A DNA stretch of 55,036 bases from Pseudomonas sp. CHM02 (GCF_000612585.1 NZ_JFCA01000046.1:1-55036); one strand, 5' to 3'. Numbered from the stretch's first letter, positions 42,698-51,585 are shown. Notes: generated by a model from the sequence alone, not told the origin. Numbers and translations: made by a program.

Positions 42698-44044
42698 ATG
42701 AAAAAGCAACACAACAACACTCGGCTGATCTGCCAAATGTCAGCTGCAGCAGCCCTGGTTTTGTCCGCCAATGCGATGGCGGCCGATGCATTCAGTGCTG
42801 ATTCGAAGTGGATGACCGGGGATTGGGGTGGCGAGCGTACCAAGCTGATCGAGCAAGGTATCGACATCAAGGCTGACTACGTAGGGGAAGCCGGCTACAA
42901 CGCCCACGGCGGCTACAACGACGACAAGACCGGTCGTTACGCTGACCAGTTTGGTCTGGGCGTAGCACTCGACCTGCAAAAGCTGTGGGGCTGGGATAAC
43001 ACCCAGGCCAAGATCCAGATGACCAGCCGGAACGGCCAGAACATCTCCAACGACCGTATCGGCGACCCGCGTGCCGGCACCTTGAGCTCGTCTCAAGAAG
43101 TGTATGGCCGTGGCCACATGGTGCGTCTGACCCAGTTCTGGATCCAGCACCAGATGTTCGACAACAAATTGGACGTCAAACTCGGTTACTTCGGTGAAGG
43201 CGAAGACTTCAACACCTTCCCGTGCGACTTCCAGAACCTGTCGTTCTGCGGCTCGCAAGTGGGTAACTATGTAAACACCTGGTACAACTGGCCCGTCAGC
43301 CAGGCCGCGATCCGCGTGAAGTACAACATTACGCCTGAGCTGTATGCGCAGATCGGTGCCTACAACCAGAACCCATCGCAGCTGGAGCACGGCAACGGCT
43401 TCAAACTCAGCGGCAGTGGCACCAAGGGCACCGTGATTCCGGTGGAATTGGTCTGGTCGCCGAAGGTCAACAACCTGCCGGGCGAATACCGTGTGGGTTA
43501 CTACAAAAGTGCCGCCGATGCTTCTGACGTCCGCGAAGACATCAACGGCAACGATGCGGCGACCACTGGCGCCGCCTACCGTACCCGCAGCAGCAAGAAA
43601 GGCTACTGGTTCGTTGCTCAACAGCAACTCACCACGCACAACGGCGACGCTTCCCGCGGCCTGAACATCGCGGCCAATGCCACCTTCCACGACAAGGAAA
43701 CCAACCTGGTCGACAACTATCAGTCGATCATGCTGGTGTACAAAGGCCCATTCGACGCGCGTCCAAAAGATGACGTCGGCATCGGTGTCGCTCGCCTGCA
43801 CGTCAACGATGACGTGAAGAAGAACTCTGAACTGCTCAACGTCGCCAATGGTGTGAACGACTACGACAATCCGCTGTACACGCCAATTCGCGAGACCGAG
43901 TACAACGTTGAACTCAACTACGGTTTCCACGTCACCAACTGGCTGACCGTACGTCCTAACCTGCAATACATCGTCCAACCTGGCGGCGTGGACAAAGTCG
44001 ACAACGCGTTGGTGGCTGGCCTGAAAATTCAGTCTACGTTCTAA
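42698..44044 (+). CDS. oprB: Carbohydrate-selective porin
   Basis: OprB is the outer-membrane porin that lets glucose and other sugars into the periplasm. The 448-residue protein has a signal peptide (ending ANAMAADAF near residue 27), starts the mature part with KWMTGDWGGERTKL, the OprB family opening, and ends in a beta-strand with phenylalanine (GLKIQSTF), as required for outer-membrane insertion. Many alternating aromatic/hydrophobic strands are seen between. It follows gtsD after 132 bases including a REPIN. A terminator ends the message. Confidence 0.93.
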   Translation: MKKQHNNTRLICQMSAAAALVLSANAMAADAFSADSKWMTGDWGGERTKLIEQGIDIKADYVGEAGYNAHGGYNDDKTGRYADQFGLGVALDLQKLWGWDNTQAKIQMTSRNGQNISNDRIGDPRAGTLSSSQEVYGRGHMVRLTQFWIQHQMFDNKLDVKLGYFGEGEDFNTFPCDFQNLSFCGSQVGNYVNTWYNWPVSQAAIRVKYNITPELYAQIGAYNQNPSQLEHGNGFKLSGSGTKGTVIPVELVWSPKVNNLPGEYRVGYYKSAADASDVREDINGNDAATTGAAYRTRSSKKGYWFVAQQQLTTHNGDASRGLNIAANATFHDKETNLVDNYQSIMLVYKGPFDARPKDDVGIGVARLHVNDDVKKNSELLNVANGVNDYDNPLYTPIRETEYNVELNYGFHVTNWLTVRPNLQYIVQPGGVDKVDNALVAGLKIQSTF

Positions 44045-44082
44045 CGCTGTTGCGATAAGCTCCTTCTCTCTGTGCGCATTTT

Positions 44083-44112
44083 GCGGGTAGCCATGGCTAT
44101 CCGCTTTTTTTT
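44083..44112 (+). terminator. Rho-independent terminator after oprB
   Basis: GCGGGTAGCC pairs with GGCTATCCGC (one G-U pair) and eight T residues follow. Confidence 0.9.
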
Positions 44113-44131
44113 GGGAGATGGCCACTGTGGG

Positions 44132-44153
44132 CGCCGGCAAGCCGGCTCCTACC
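44132..44153. repeat. Single REP element
   Basis: One CGCCGGCAAGCCGGCTCC core of the GTAGGAGCC type lies between the oprB terminator and the mutarotase gene. No inverted partner is nearby. Confidence 0.8.
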
Positions 44154-44188
44154 GAAGCCAGCGACAATGATATTCAGGACCGTGGCAC

Positions 44189-45034
44189 ATGCATGAGCAT
44201 CCGCTGCAACGCTTTTTCAAATCCCTGCGCGAGCGTCCCGTGTTCGCCTGGGAGCGCTTCCAGATGCGTGACGTGCTGGTGATCGACCATCCGCTGTGCC
44301 AGGCGGTGTTCAGTCGCCAGGGCGCGCAACTGTTGCACTTCCAGCCTCGTGGCCAGAAACCCTGGCTGTGGTGTGCAGCCAAGTGGCCGCAAGTCGGCGC
44401 CATCCGTGGTGGCGTACCGGTGTGCTGGCCATGGTATGGCCGTCATCCAAGCGAAAACGCCTGGCCGTCCCATGGCTGGGCGCGGCTGATCGACTGGAAG
44501 CTGCTCGACAGCAGCACCGACGACGATGGCGTACGCTTGCACTGGCAATTGCAGCTGTGCGACTGGCAGGTCGACCTGCACGCACACCTGGGCGAAACCC
44601 TGGAACTACGCCTGAGCACCGAGCATCAGGACGAGTTGCCGTGCCAGTTGAGCCACGCTTTGCATGCTTACTGGCGTATTGGTCACGTCGACGAGATAGC
44701 GCTGTCTGGGCTCGACGGTGCGCAAGGTTACGACCAGCTCAATCGCCAGGTTTGCCAGCAGGAAGGCGAGCTGCGAGTGGAGGGCGGGTGCCAGCGGGTG
44801 TTCCAGCACGAGGGCGAATTGCAGCTCAAGGACCACGCCTGGCAGCGTGAACTGTGCATCGACACCGGCGACAGCGCCGACACGGTGGTGTGGCACCCTG
44901 GCAGCCGGCCACTGTTGGGCGTGAGCTTCAACGAGGCGTCGGGGTTTGTGTGCGTGGAGTCGGCGATGGCCGGGGCGAGCCTGGCGCCGGGGGAGAGGGC
45001 GCATCTCAGCTTGCAGGCAAGAGCTGGGGTTTAG
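44189..45034 (+). CDS. D-hexose-6-phosphate mutarotase (YeaD type)
   Basis: This 281-residue protein is of the aldose-1-epimerase superfamily, YeaD branch, which interconverts the anomers of glucose-6-phosphate. A beta-sandwich pattern is suggested, with GGVPVCWPWYGRHPSENAW near residue 75 (His in active-site position), HGWARLIDWKLL near 94 and FNEASGFVCVESA near 250. It follows the transporter/porin genes and precedes hexR-zwf, so it should supply the beta form to Zwf. It has its own start region after the oprB terminator, so it may be transcribed separately. Confidence 0.87.
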   Translation: MHEHPLQRFFKSLRERPVFAWERFQMRDVLVIDHPLCQAVFSRQGAQLLHFQPRGQKPWLWCAAKWPQVGAIRGGVPVCWPWYGRHPSENAWPSHGWARLIDWKLLDSSTDDDGVRLHWQLQLCDWQVDLHAHLGETLELRLSTEHQDELPCQLSHALHAYWRIGHVDEIALSGLDGAQGYDQLNRQVCQQEGELRVEGGCQRVFQHEGELQLKDHAWQRELCIDTGDSADTVVWHPGSRPLLGVSFNEASGFVCVESAMAGASLAPGERAHLSLQARAGV

Positions 45035-45052
45035 CGTGGCATTGCGGTTGTT

Positions 45053-45160
45053 GTGAGCGGACTTGTTATGGTGAGCTGGCTTGCTGTGGTGAGCAGACTT
45101 GCTGTGGTGAGCGGGCTTGCTGTGGTGAGTGGGCTTGCTGTGGTGAGCGGGCTTGCTGTG
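45053..45160. repeat. 18-bp tandem array, six full units
   Basis: Six consecutive 18-base units of the form GTGAGCGGGCTTGCTGTG run without gaps, with the first three more diverged (units 1-3 have GGACTTGTTATG, TGGCTTGCTGTG and AGACTTGCTGTG). A seventh partial unit at 45161 is the outer arm of the adjacent REPIN, so the array looks as though it arose by copying that arm. It creates Cys-rich shadow frames that are not real genes. Confidence 0.95.
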
Positions 45161-45288
45161 GTGAGCGGGCTTGCCCCGCGCTGGGCTGCGAAGCAGCCCC
45201 ATTACAGGCACTGTGTATGTACCTGATGTACCGAGGTGCCCGTTTTTCAGGGCGGCTTCGCCACCCAGCGCGGGGCAAGCCCGCTCAC
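45161..45288. repeat. REPIN of the GTGAGCGGGCTTGCCCCGCG type
   Basis: Two perfect 25-base inverted arms (45161-45185 and 45264-45288), with inner GGGCTGCGAAGCAGCCC and GGGCGGCTTCGCC palindromes, lie downstream of hexR and of the mutarotase, between convergent genes. Confidence 0.93.
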
Positions 45289-45328
45289 CACATACAAGCT
45301 CCCTCTCACCGGCAGCGGTGTTGCAGGT

Positions 45329-46198
45329 TTAGTTGAACTCGTCGCCCACCGGATACCGGCTGTCATTCAAGCTCTCTTTGATTTTGCGCAAATGCGGCTG
45401 GAAATCCACGCCACGGCGCAGGGTCATGCCGGTCGCCAGCACATCCAGCACCGTCAGCTGGATGATCCGCGAGGTCATCGGCATGTAGATGTCGGTGTCT
45501 TCCGGCAGCGGAATGTTCAGGCTCACCGTACTGGCCTTGGCCAGCGGCGAGTTCTCGGCAGTCACGCCCAGTACGGATGCGCCATTTTCCCGCGCGATGC
45601 GCGCCACTTCCACCAGCTCACGGGTACGCCCGGTGTAGGAAATGATCACGAACAGCTCACCGGTGTGCGCCACCGAGGCGATCATGCGCTGCATCAGCAC
45701 GTCCGCATGCGCGGTCACCGCCAGGTTGAAGCGGAAGAACTTGTGCAGCGCATCCATGGCCACCGGGGCCGAAGCACCCAGGCCGAAAAAGTGGATCTGC
45801 CGGGCCTGGATCAGCAGGTCCACGGCTTTGCTGATCAGGGCCGGGTCCAGGGCCTGGCAGGCACTGTCGAGCGACGCGATGGCGCTGCCAAAAATCTTCT
45901 GGGTGTAGGCCTCAGGGTTATCATCGGCCTCCACGGCGCGGCTGACGTATGCGGCGCCACTGGCCAGGCTTTGCGCCAGCTGCAATTTCAGTTCAGGGTA
46001 ACCGCTGACACCGAACGAACGGCAGAAACGGTTGACCGTCGGTTCACTGACCGAGGCAGCCTGGGCAAGGGCGGCGATGGAGAAGCGGGTCGCCTGCTGC
46101 GGGTTGAGCAGGATGACCTCGGCGACTTTTTTCTCGGCCTTGTTCAATTCTTCGAGGCGGTTCCGGATCTGTTCCAGAAGATTTCGCACGCGGTCCAT
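45329..46198 (-). CDS. hexR: Transcriptional repressor HexR (RpiR family)
   Basis: HexR represses glucose catabolic genes and is released by KDPG. The 289-residue protein has an N-terminal RpiR helix-turn-helix (residues 5-80; SIAALAQAASVSEPTVNRFCRS) and a C-terminal SIS domain (about 120-260), with FFGLGASAPVAMDALHKFFR and VIISYTGRTRELVEVA as sugar-phosphate-binding segments. It is divergent from zwf. Start ATG at 46198. Confidence 0.95.
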   Translation of the reverse strand: MDRVRNLLEQIRNRLEELNKAEKKVAEVILLNPQQATRFSIAALAQAASVSEPTVNRFCRSFGVSGYPELKLQLAQSLASGAAYVSRAVEADDNPEAYTQKIFGSAIASLDSACQALDPALISKAVDLLIQARQIHFFGLGASAPVAMDALHKFFRFNLAVTAHADVLMQRMIASVAHTGELFVIISYTGRTRELVEVARIARENGASVLGVTAENSPLAKASTVSLNIPLPEDTDIYMPMTSRIIQLTVLDVLATGMTLRRGVDFQPHLRKIKESLNDSRYPVGDEFN

Positions 46199-46324
46199 TC
46201 AGTCTTTCCTTCGGGCGACGATGCAAATAAAAGGTGGCAACCAATCGATGAGTGGTCTTTTGCGGTGGCCTATCCTACTGAGGGTAGCTGAACACCACCA
46301 CTCGGAATGCGTATTTCGGGAGAA

Positions 46325-46343
46325 TGTTGTGGTTATTACTACA
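46325..46343. promoter_or_regulatory. Candidate HexR operator between hexR and zwf
   Basis: TGTTGT-GGTTATT-ACTACA is an inverted repeat (5 of 6 positions) with a 7-base spacer, in line with the TTGT-N7/8-ACAA-like sites known for HexR. It lies in the 210-base region shared by hexR and zwf, about 66-84 bases before the zwf ATG. Confidence 0.55.
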
Positions 46344-46408
46344 TTTTTCCTTGAGTGATGCCTTGAAAAAAGGTATTTGTAGCTTAACTTGATAAAAGAA
46401 CAAACATC

Positions 46409-47875
46409 ATGCCTTCGATAACCGTAGAACCCTGCACCTTTGCCCTGTTTGGCGCCTTGGGTGATCTGGCGCTGCGCAAGTTATTTCCTGCCCTCTATCA
46501 ACTGGATGGCGCCGCGCTCCTGCACGACGACACGCGTATCCTGGCCCTGGCCCGTGAAGCCGGTTCCGAGCAGCAGCACCTGGCGCACATTGAAAAAGAA
46601 CTGCGTAAATACGTCGGCAAGGAACTGGACGAGACCATCGCCCAGCGTTTCCTGGCGCGCCTGACCTATGTTCACGTCGACTTCATGAAAGCCGATGACT
46701 ACGTGGCCCTGGCTGAAATCGCCGGCACCGAGCAGCGCCTGATCGCCTACTTCGCCACCCCGGCGGCGGTGTATGGCGCGATCTGCGAGAACCTGTCCAA
46801 GGTCGGCCTGGCCGAAAACACCCGCGTAGTGCTGGAAAAGCCCATCGGTTCGGACCTGGAGTCCTCGCGCAAGGTCAACGATGCCGTGGCGCAGTTTTTC
46901 CCGGAAAACCGCACTTACCGCATCGACCACTACCTGGGCAAAGAGACCGTCCAGAACCTGATCGCCCTGCGTTTCGCCAACAGCCTGTTCGAAACCCAGT
47001 GGAACCAGAACTACATCTCCCACGTGGAAATCACCGTGGCCGAGCAGGTCGGTATCGAAGGCCGTTGGGGCTACTTCGACAAGGCCGGCCAGCTGCGGGA
47101 CATGATCCAGAACCACCTGCTGCAACTGCTTTGCCTGATCGCCATGGACCCGCCGGCCGACCTGTCCGCCGATAGCATCCGCGATGAGAAGGTCAAGGTA
47201 CTCAAGGCCCTGGCGCCCATCAGCCCGGATGGCCTGACCACTCAGGTTGTACGCGGCCAGTACATCGCCGGCTACAGCGCAGGCAAGCCCGTGCCGGGGT
47301 ACCTGGAAGAAGAGAATTCCAACACCCAGAGCGACACCGAGACCTTCGTCGCCCTGCGTGCCGATATCCGCAACTGGCGTTGGGCCGGGGTGCCGTTCTA
47401 CTTGCGCACCGGCAAGCGCATGCCGCAGAAGCTGTCGCAGATCGTCATCCACTTCAAGGAACCGTCCCACTACATCTTCGCCCCCGAGCAGCGTCTGCAG
47501 ATCAGCAACAAGCTGATCATCCGCCTGCAGCCGGACGAAGGTATTTCCTTGCGTGTGATGACCAAGGAGCAGGGCCTGGACAAGGGCATGCAACTGCGCA
47601 GCGGTCCGCTGCAACTGAATTTTTCCGACACCTACCGCAGCGCCCGTATCCCGGATGCCTACGAGCGGTTGTTGCTGGAAGTGATGCGCGGCAATCAGAA
47701 CCTGTTTGTTCGCAAAGATGAAATCGAAGCCGCGTGGAAGTGGTGTGACCAGTTGATCGCCGGGTGGAAAAAATCCGGTGATGCGCCCAAGCCGTACGCG
47801 GCGGGCTCCTGGGGGCCGATGAGCTCGATTGCACTGATCACGCGGGATGGGAGGTCGTGGTATGGCGATATCTGA
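46409..47875 (+). CDS. zwf: Glucose-6-phosphate 1-dehydrogenase
   Basis: Zwf oxidises glucose-6-phosphate to 6-phosphogluconolactone with NADP or NAD. The 488-residue protein has the dinucleotide motif GALGDLALRKLFPAL near residue 14, the substrate motif RIDHYLGKETVQN near residue 171, and EKPIGSD near 142. Start ATG at 46409 with an AANAANAA motif (AAGAACAA, 46396-46403) at the ribosome site. It is divergent from hexR and overlaps pgl by 14 bases. Confidence 0.96.
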   Translation: MPSITVEPCTFALFGALGDLALRKLFPALYQLDGAALLHDDTRILALAREAGSEQQHLAHIEKELRKYVGKELDETIAQRFLARLTYVHVDFMKADDYVALAEIAGTEQRLIAYFATPAAVYGAICENLSKVGLAENTRVVLEKPIGSDLESSRKVNDAVAQFFPENRTYRIDHYLGKETVQNLIALRFANSLFETQWNQNYISHVEITVAEQVGIEGRWGYFDKAGQLRDMIQNHLLQLLCLIAMDPPADLSADSIRDEKVKVLKALAPISPDGLTTQVVRGQYIAGYSAGKPVPGYLEEENSNTQSDTETFVALRADIRNWRWAGVPFYLRTGKRMPQKLSQIVIHFKEPSHYIFAPEQRLQISNKLIIRLQPDEGISLRVMTKEQGLDKGMQLRSGPLQLNFSDTYRSARIPDAYERLLLEVMRGNQNLFVRKDEIEAAWKWCDQLIAGWKKSGDAPKPYAAGSWGPMSSIALITRDGRSWYGDI

Positions 47876-48575
47876 ATTGAAACTGCCCCAGGGCGTCACG
47901 CCTCACGAGTACCGTACCCCGGTGCTGTTGGCGGAAGGCCTGGCCAATGACGTGGCCGAGCAGTTGCGCACGGCCATCAGTGCCCGTGGTGAAGCGACCC
48001 TGGTGGTGTCCGGTGGCCGCAGCCCCGTGGCGTTTTTCCAGCACCTGGCCAAGCAGGGCCTGGACTGGTCCAAGGTCACCATCACCCTGGCCGATGAGCG
48101 CTGGGTGCCGGTGGAGCACGCCGACAGCAATGCCGGCCTGTTGAAGCAACACTTGTTGCAAGGCCCGGCGGCCAAGGCCACGTTCCTCAGCCTTTACAGC
48201 GCTGCCGCCAATCTTGAAGACGCTGCCGAGCAGGCCGATCGCCTGCTGGCCGAACTGCCAGCCATTGATGTGCTGGTCCTGGGCATGGGCGATGACGGCC
48301 ACACCGCATCGCTGTTTCCCAACAGCCCGAACCTCGCCGAAGCGCTGCAGGCCGACGGTACCCGCCGTTGCTGGCCGATGCTGGCGCCGACCGTGCCGCA
48401 CCAGCGCCTGACCATGAGTCGCGCGTTACTGGCCACGGCCCACTACACCGTACTGTCGATTTCCGGCAGTTCGAAATTGACCACCTTGAGCGCCGCGCTG
48501 GCCAGTGACGACGTTGCTGCCATGCCGATTCGCGCGTTTTTGCAACCTACATTAGAGATTTACTGGTGCCCATGA
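47862..48575 (+). CDS. pgl: 6-phosphogluconolactonase
   Basis: Pgl hydrolyses 6-phosphogluconolactone to 6-phosphogluconate. The 237-residue protein has the SGGRSP motif near residue 47, TLADERWVP near 75 and the GMGDDGHTASLFP segment near 142, all usual in the DevB/Pgl family. The ATG at 47862 follows GGAGG and lies 14 bases inside zwf. Its stop shares ATGA with a possible eda start at 48572. Confidence 0.95.
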   Translation: MAISELKLPQGVTPHEYRTPVLLAEGLANDVAEQLRTAISARGEATLVVSGGRSPVAFFQHLAKQGLDWSKVTITLADERWVPVEHADSNAGLLKQHLLQGPAAKATFLSLYSAAANLEDAAEQADRLLAELPAIDVLVLGMGDDGHTASLFPNSPNLAEALQADGTRRCWPMLAPTVPHQRLTMSRALLATAHYTVLSISGSSKLTTLSAALASDDVAAMPIRAFLQPTLEIYWCP

Positions 48576-48592
48576 GCCAAGGATCAGCCGCT

Positions 48593-49258
48593 ATGAAAAG
48601 CCCTCAACCGACCGTGTCCATGGCGGATAAAGTTGCCCTGATCGACAGCCTCTGCGCCAAGGCGCGGATCCTGCCGGTGATCACCATCGCCCGCGAACAG
48701 GACATCCTGCCGCTGGCCGATGCCCTGGCAGCCGGTGGTTTGACCGCATTGGAAGTGACCCTGCGTTCCGAGTTCGGCCTCAAGGCCATTCAGGTGCTGC
48801 GCGAGCAACGCCCTGAACTGTGCACCGGTGCCGGCACCGTGCTCGACCGCCACATGCTTGAAGCGGCCGAAGTGGCCGGCTCGCAATTCATCGTCACCCC
48901 CGGCATTACCCGCGACTTGCTGGAAGCTTCGGTGCACAGCCCGATCCCGCTGCTGCCAGGCATCAGCAATGCCTCGGGCATCATGGAGGGCTATGGCCTG
49001 GGTTATCGTCGCTTCAAGCTGTTCCCGGCTGAAGTCAGCGGTGGCGTTGCCGCCATCAAGGCCCTCGGCGGCCCGTTCGGCGAAGTGAAATTCTGCCCGA
49101 CTGGCGGCGTTGGCCCGGCCAACATCAAAAACTACATGGCGTTGAAAAACGTGATGTGCGTGGGCGGTAGCTGGATGCTCGACCCGGAATGGGTCAAGAA
49201 CGGCGACTGGGCCCGCATCCAGGAAGTCACCGCCGAGGCGCTGGCGCTGCTGGATTGA
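48593..49258 (+). CDS. eda: 2-keto-3-deoxy-6-phosphogluconate aldolase
   Basis: Eda splits KDPG into pyruvate and glyceraldehyde-3-phosphate, the final Entner-Doudoroff step. The 221-residue protein has the active-site regions LEVTLRSEFGLKAI near residue 50, TPGITRDLLEAS near 101 and the Schiff-base lysine in YRRFKLFPAEVSGG near residue 142. ATG at 48593 is used because AAGGA lies 9 bases upstream; an alternative at 48572 would overlap the pgl stop. It is the last gene of the zwf-pgl-eda unit and a terminator follows. KDPG from this pathway also relieves HexR. Confidence 0.96.
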   Translation: MKSPQPTVSMADKVALIDSLCAKARILPVITIAREQDILPLADALAAGGLTALEVTLRSEFGLKAIQVLREQRPELCTGAGTVLDRHMLEAAEVAGSQFIVTPGITRDLLEASVHSPIPLLPGISNASGIMEGYGLGYRRFKLFPAEVSGGVAAIKALGGPFGEVKFCPTGGVGPANIKNYMALKNVMCVGGSWMLDPEWVKNGDWARIQEVTAEALALLD

Positions 49259-49302
49259 TCTGCTTTTACTGAATCGTTGTTGCTGTGCTTAACGGCATTT
49301 TT

Positions 49303-49335
49303 GCGGTGCACTTGGTCGGTGTGCCGCTTTTTTTT
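49303..49335 (+). terminator. Rho-independent terminator of eda
   Basis: GCGGTGCAC pairs with GTGTGCCGC (two G-U pairs) across a 7-base loop, followed by eight T residues. Confidence 0.88.
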
Positions 49336-49371
49336 GCCTGCAGAAAACCTCAAACCCACCACGGATCCAAA

Positions 49372-49399
49372 TGTGGGAGCGAGCAAGCCCGCTCCCACA
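49372..49399. repeat. Short REP-type palindrome
   Basis: TGTGGGAGCG and CGCTCCCACA flank AGCAAGCC. This single short hairpin sits between the convergent ends of eda and the aminotransferase gene. Confidence 0.8.
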
Positions 49400-49402
49400 G
49401 GT

Positions 49403-50578
49403 TTAATCTGCGTTTAGTTTATTAATGGCGTTGACCAGCACATTGATGTTCGCCGCCGACGTCAGCAACCCAGGCGTAACGCGGATACAGGTCCCAAACG
49501 CCGCGCCCGTGCGCGTGGTGGTAAACAAGTCATAGTCCCTGAGCATACGATCCACCATCACCTGCTGATCCCGTCCGACAAACTTGAACGCCGTAATCCC
49601 GCAATACAGCCTCGGATCATCCGGTGTCAGCACCTCTATCCTCGACAACGCCCGCACCTTGCTAACCCACAGGTCGCGCAGATAGTTCATCCGTGCGCCT
49701 TTGGCCGCCGCGCCGCCCAGTTGCCGATGCTCTTCGAACACCAGCGGCAAGGTCATCAAGGCCGGAAAGTTCGGTGTGCTGTAGGGCGTACGGGCACGGA
49801 CATCGGTGGCGGGGTAGTGGAACTCGCCCATGTCTGGATCAATGTCAGCCAGGCGTTCCGGGGCGATGTACAGGAAACCCAACGTCAGCGGGGCGCCAAT
49901 CCATTTGTGCAGGTTGAAACCGGCAAACTGGATCCCCAACTCGGCCAGGTTGAATTCGATCTGGCCCAGGGCATGGGCGCCGTCGAGGATCACGTCGATG
50001 TGATGCTCCCGCGCAGCCTGGGCAATCGCGGCTACCGGCATGACCAGCCCGGTGCGGTGGGTCACGTGGGTCAGTGCCATCAGTTTCAAGCGCGGGTACT
50101 GCACGAATGCATCGCGATACGTCTGCACCAGGCTGTCGAAATTCGCCGGGTGCGTGTGGGACAGTTCGATGACTTCCACGCCGCGATAGTTCGCCAGCCA
50201 GCGCATGGCGCCTTTCACGGTGTCGTACTCCAGGTCGCTGATCAGCACCTGATCGCCCGGTCGCAGGCGGTTGTAGTTGCGGATCAGCGATTGCAGGGCT
50301 TCGGTGGCATTGCGGGTGAAGGCCACAGCGGTGGGGTCGGCGTCGATCAGCCCGGCCAGTTGGCGGCGGATCGCGTCGTTTTCGCCACGCTCGAATTGCT
50401 GGCGCACATGCAACGAGTTGCTACGGTTGATAAACGCAACCTGCTCCAGGTAGTGCGCCTGTACCGCGCGGCTCATGCGGCCGAAGTAACCGTTTTCCAG
50501 ATTGATCGGGCCGGGCTCCAGCGGGTAGCGCTGGGCGATGGCCTGCCAGTGAAGCTCGTTGTCTGCATTCCGTGGCAT
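49403..50578 (-). CDS. Class V aminotransferase-fold PLP enzyme
   Basis: This 391-residue PLP-dependent protein is of the cysteine desulfurase / isopenicillin-N epimerase-like group. The PLP lysine is in GFNLHKWIGAPLTLGF near residue 228, with DGAHALGQIEFNL before it and a THVTHRTGLVMPV motif near residue 178. The start PGPINLENGYFGR is typical of the group. Substrate is unknown; nothing near it suggests a beta-lactam or sulfur role. It starts at ATG 50578, 11 bases after the stop of the DUF3820 gene (50590), so the two may be co-transcribed. Confidence 0.82.
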   Translation of the reverse strand: MPRNADNELHWQAIAQRYPLEPGPINLENGYFGRMSRAVQAHYLEQVAFINRSNSLHVRQQFERGENDAIRRQLAGLIDADPTAVAFTRNATEALQSLIRNYNRLRPGDQVLISDLEYDTVKGAMRWLANYRGVEVIELSHTHPANFDSLVQTYRDAFVQYPRLKLMALTHVTHRTGLVMPVAAIAQAAREHHIDVILDGAHALGQIEFNLAELGIQFAGFNLHKWIGAPLTLGFLYIAPERLADIDPDMGEFHYPATDVRARTPYSTPNFPALMTLPLVFEEHRQLGGAAAKGARMNYLRDLWVSKVRALSRIEVLTPDDPRLYCGITAFKFVGRDQQVMVDRMLRDYDLFTTTRTGAAFGTCIRVTPGLLTSAANINVLVNAINKLNAD

Positions 50579-50589
50579 GGGCTGGGCTC

Positions 50590-50826
50590 TTAATGACGAG
50601 GGGCGGGTTTGCCGTGTTTTGCGCGCAGCGGTTCTAACAATTCAGACAAGCCGTTGCTGTCGATTTCCTGCATCAGGGCCAGCAGACCACCCAGCTCGCC
50701 ATGGGGGAAACCTTCGCGGGCAAACCAGTTCAGGTAGGGGCCGGGCAGGTCGGCGATGATCCGTCCCTTGTATTTGCCGAAGGGCATTTCGCGGGTGATC
50801 AGCAGTTCGAGTTTTTCCGGGTTCAT
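50590..50826 (-). CDS. DUF3820 family protein
   Basis: A 78-residue protein with ITREMPFGKYKGRIIADLP near residue 8 and YLNWFAREGFPHGELG near 31, the pattern of DUF3820 (putative quorum-sensing-regulated, unknown function). It starts at ATG 50826; a longer frame to 50940 lacks the family pattern. The ribosome site is weak (GAAGC). It lies just upstream of the aminotransferase-fold gene. Confidence 0.8.
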   Translation of the reverse strand: MNPEKLELLITREMPFGKYKGRIIADLPGPYLNWFAREGFPHGELGGLLALMQEIDSNGLSELLEPLRAKHGKPAPRH

Positions 50827-51031
50827 GAGCTTCGAGCGGTAGAGGCGAGGTCTTCGAAAATACAGGCATTCTGCATGAAGGCCAAATGACAGATCATGCA
50901 AATAACGTACATACAGATGGTTCAATAAATCGTAGGTCATTGAAAATTAAGGATAAAGTCGTTATCGAAAACCTGGCACGGGCGCTGCAATCATTAAGAT
51001 AAGTTTCTTAACCCGCACAAGGAATTGAAAA

Positions 51032-51499
51032 ATGACTGACATCAACAAAGAATCGATCTCCGTACTCAACGACCTGATCGAGACCAGCAAAGACGGCCAG
51101 AAAGGCTTCGCGACTTGTGCTGAAGACATCAAGCATCCAGAGCTCAAAGCCCTGTTCGTGAAACGCTCCGCCGATTGCGCTACCGCGGCCGCCGAGCTGC
51201 AAACCGCTGTTCGCGCCCTGGGTGGCGATCCCGAAGAGTCGGGCAGTGTGGCTGGCGCCCTGCACCGTGGCTGGGTCGACGTGAAGTCGTTGGTCACCGG
51301 CAAAGATGAAGAGGCCGTGCTGAACGAAGCCGAGCGCGGCGAAGACCACGCTCTGAAGGCTTACAAGGAAGCGATCGAGAAGATCAACAAGCACAACCTG
51401 CTGGGTATTCGTGACCTGGTTGAGCGTCAGTTCCACGGCGCACAACGCAACCACGACCAGGTGAAAGCCCTGCGTAACCAGGCTCGCGCTCAGTCGTAA
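51032..51499 (+). CDS. DUF2383 (PA2169-type) four-helix protein
   Basis: This 155-residue protein is almost entirely helical and of the DUF2383/PA2169 family, related to ferritin-like four-helix bundles. It starts MTDINKESISVLNDLIETSK and contains ALFVKRSADCATAAAEL and NEAERGEDHALKAYKEA with regularly spaced Glu and His. The family is often stress- or anaerobiosis-induced in pseudomonads. AAGGAA lies 9 bases before the ATG. A strong hairpin follows. Confidence 0.85.
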   Translation: MTDINKESISVLNDLIETSKDGQKGFATCAEDIKHPELKALFVKRSADCATAAAELQTAVRALGGDPEESGSVAGALHRGWVDVKSLVTGKDEEAVLNEAERGEDHALKAYKEAIEKINKHNLLGIRDLVERQFHGAQRNHDQVKALRNQARAQS

Positions 51500-51523
51500 G
51501 CCCTGGGCTGTAAACGCTGTAGA

Positions 51524-51559
51524 AAATGTGGGAGGGGGCTTTTGCCCCCTCCCACATTT
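51524..51559. terminator. REP-like 16-bp hairpin downstream of the DUF2383 gene
   Basis: AAATGTGGGAGGGGGC and GCCCCCTCCCACATTT pair perfectly around TTTT. The T run is short, so it is REP-like but may end both convergent messages. Confidence 0.8.
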
Positions 51560-51585
51560 GCATTGTGTTGACCCTTGAATTGCTA

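Noticed and set aside
44854..45336. Cys-rich repeated protein frame across the 18-bp array
   Set aside because: The repeats come from the DNA array itself (18 bases give a 6-residue repeat), and the frame begins inside the mutarotase gene. No ribosome site supports it.
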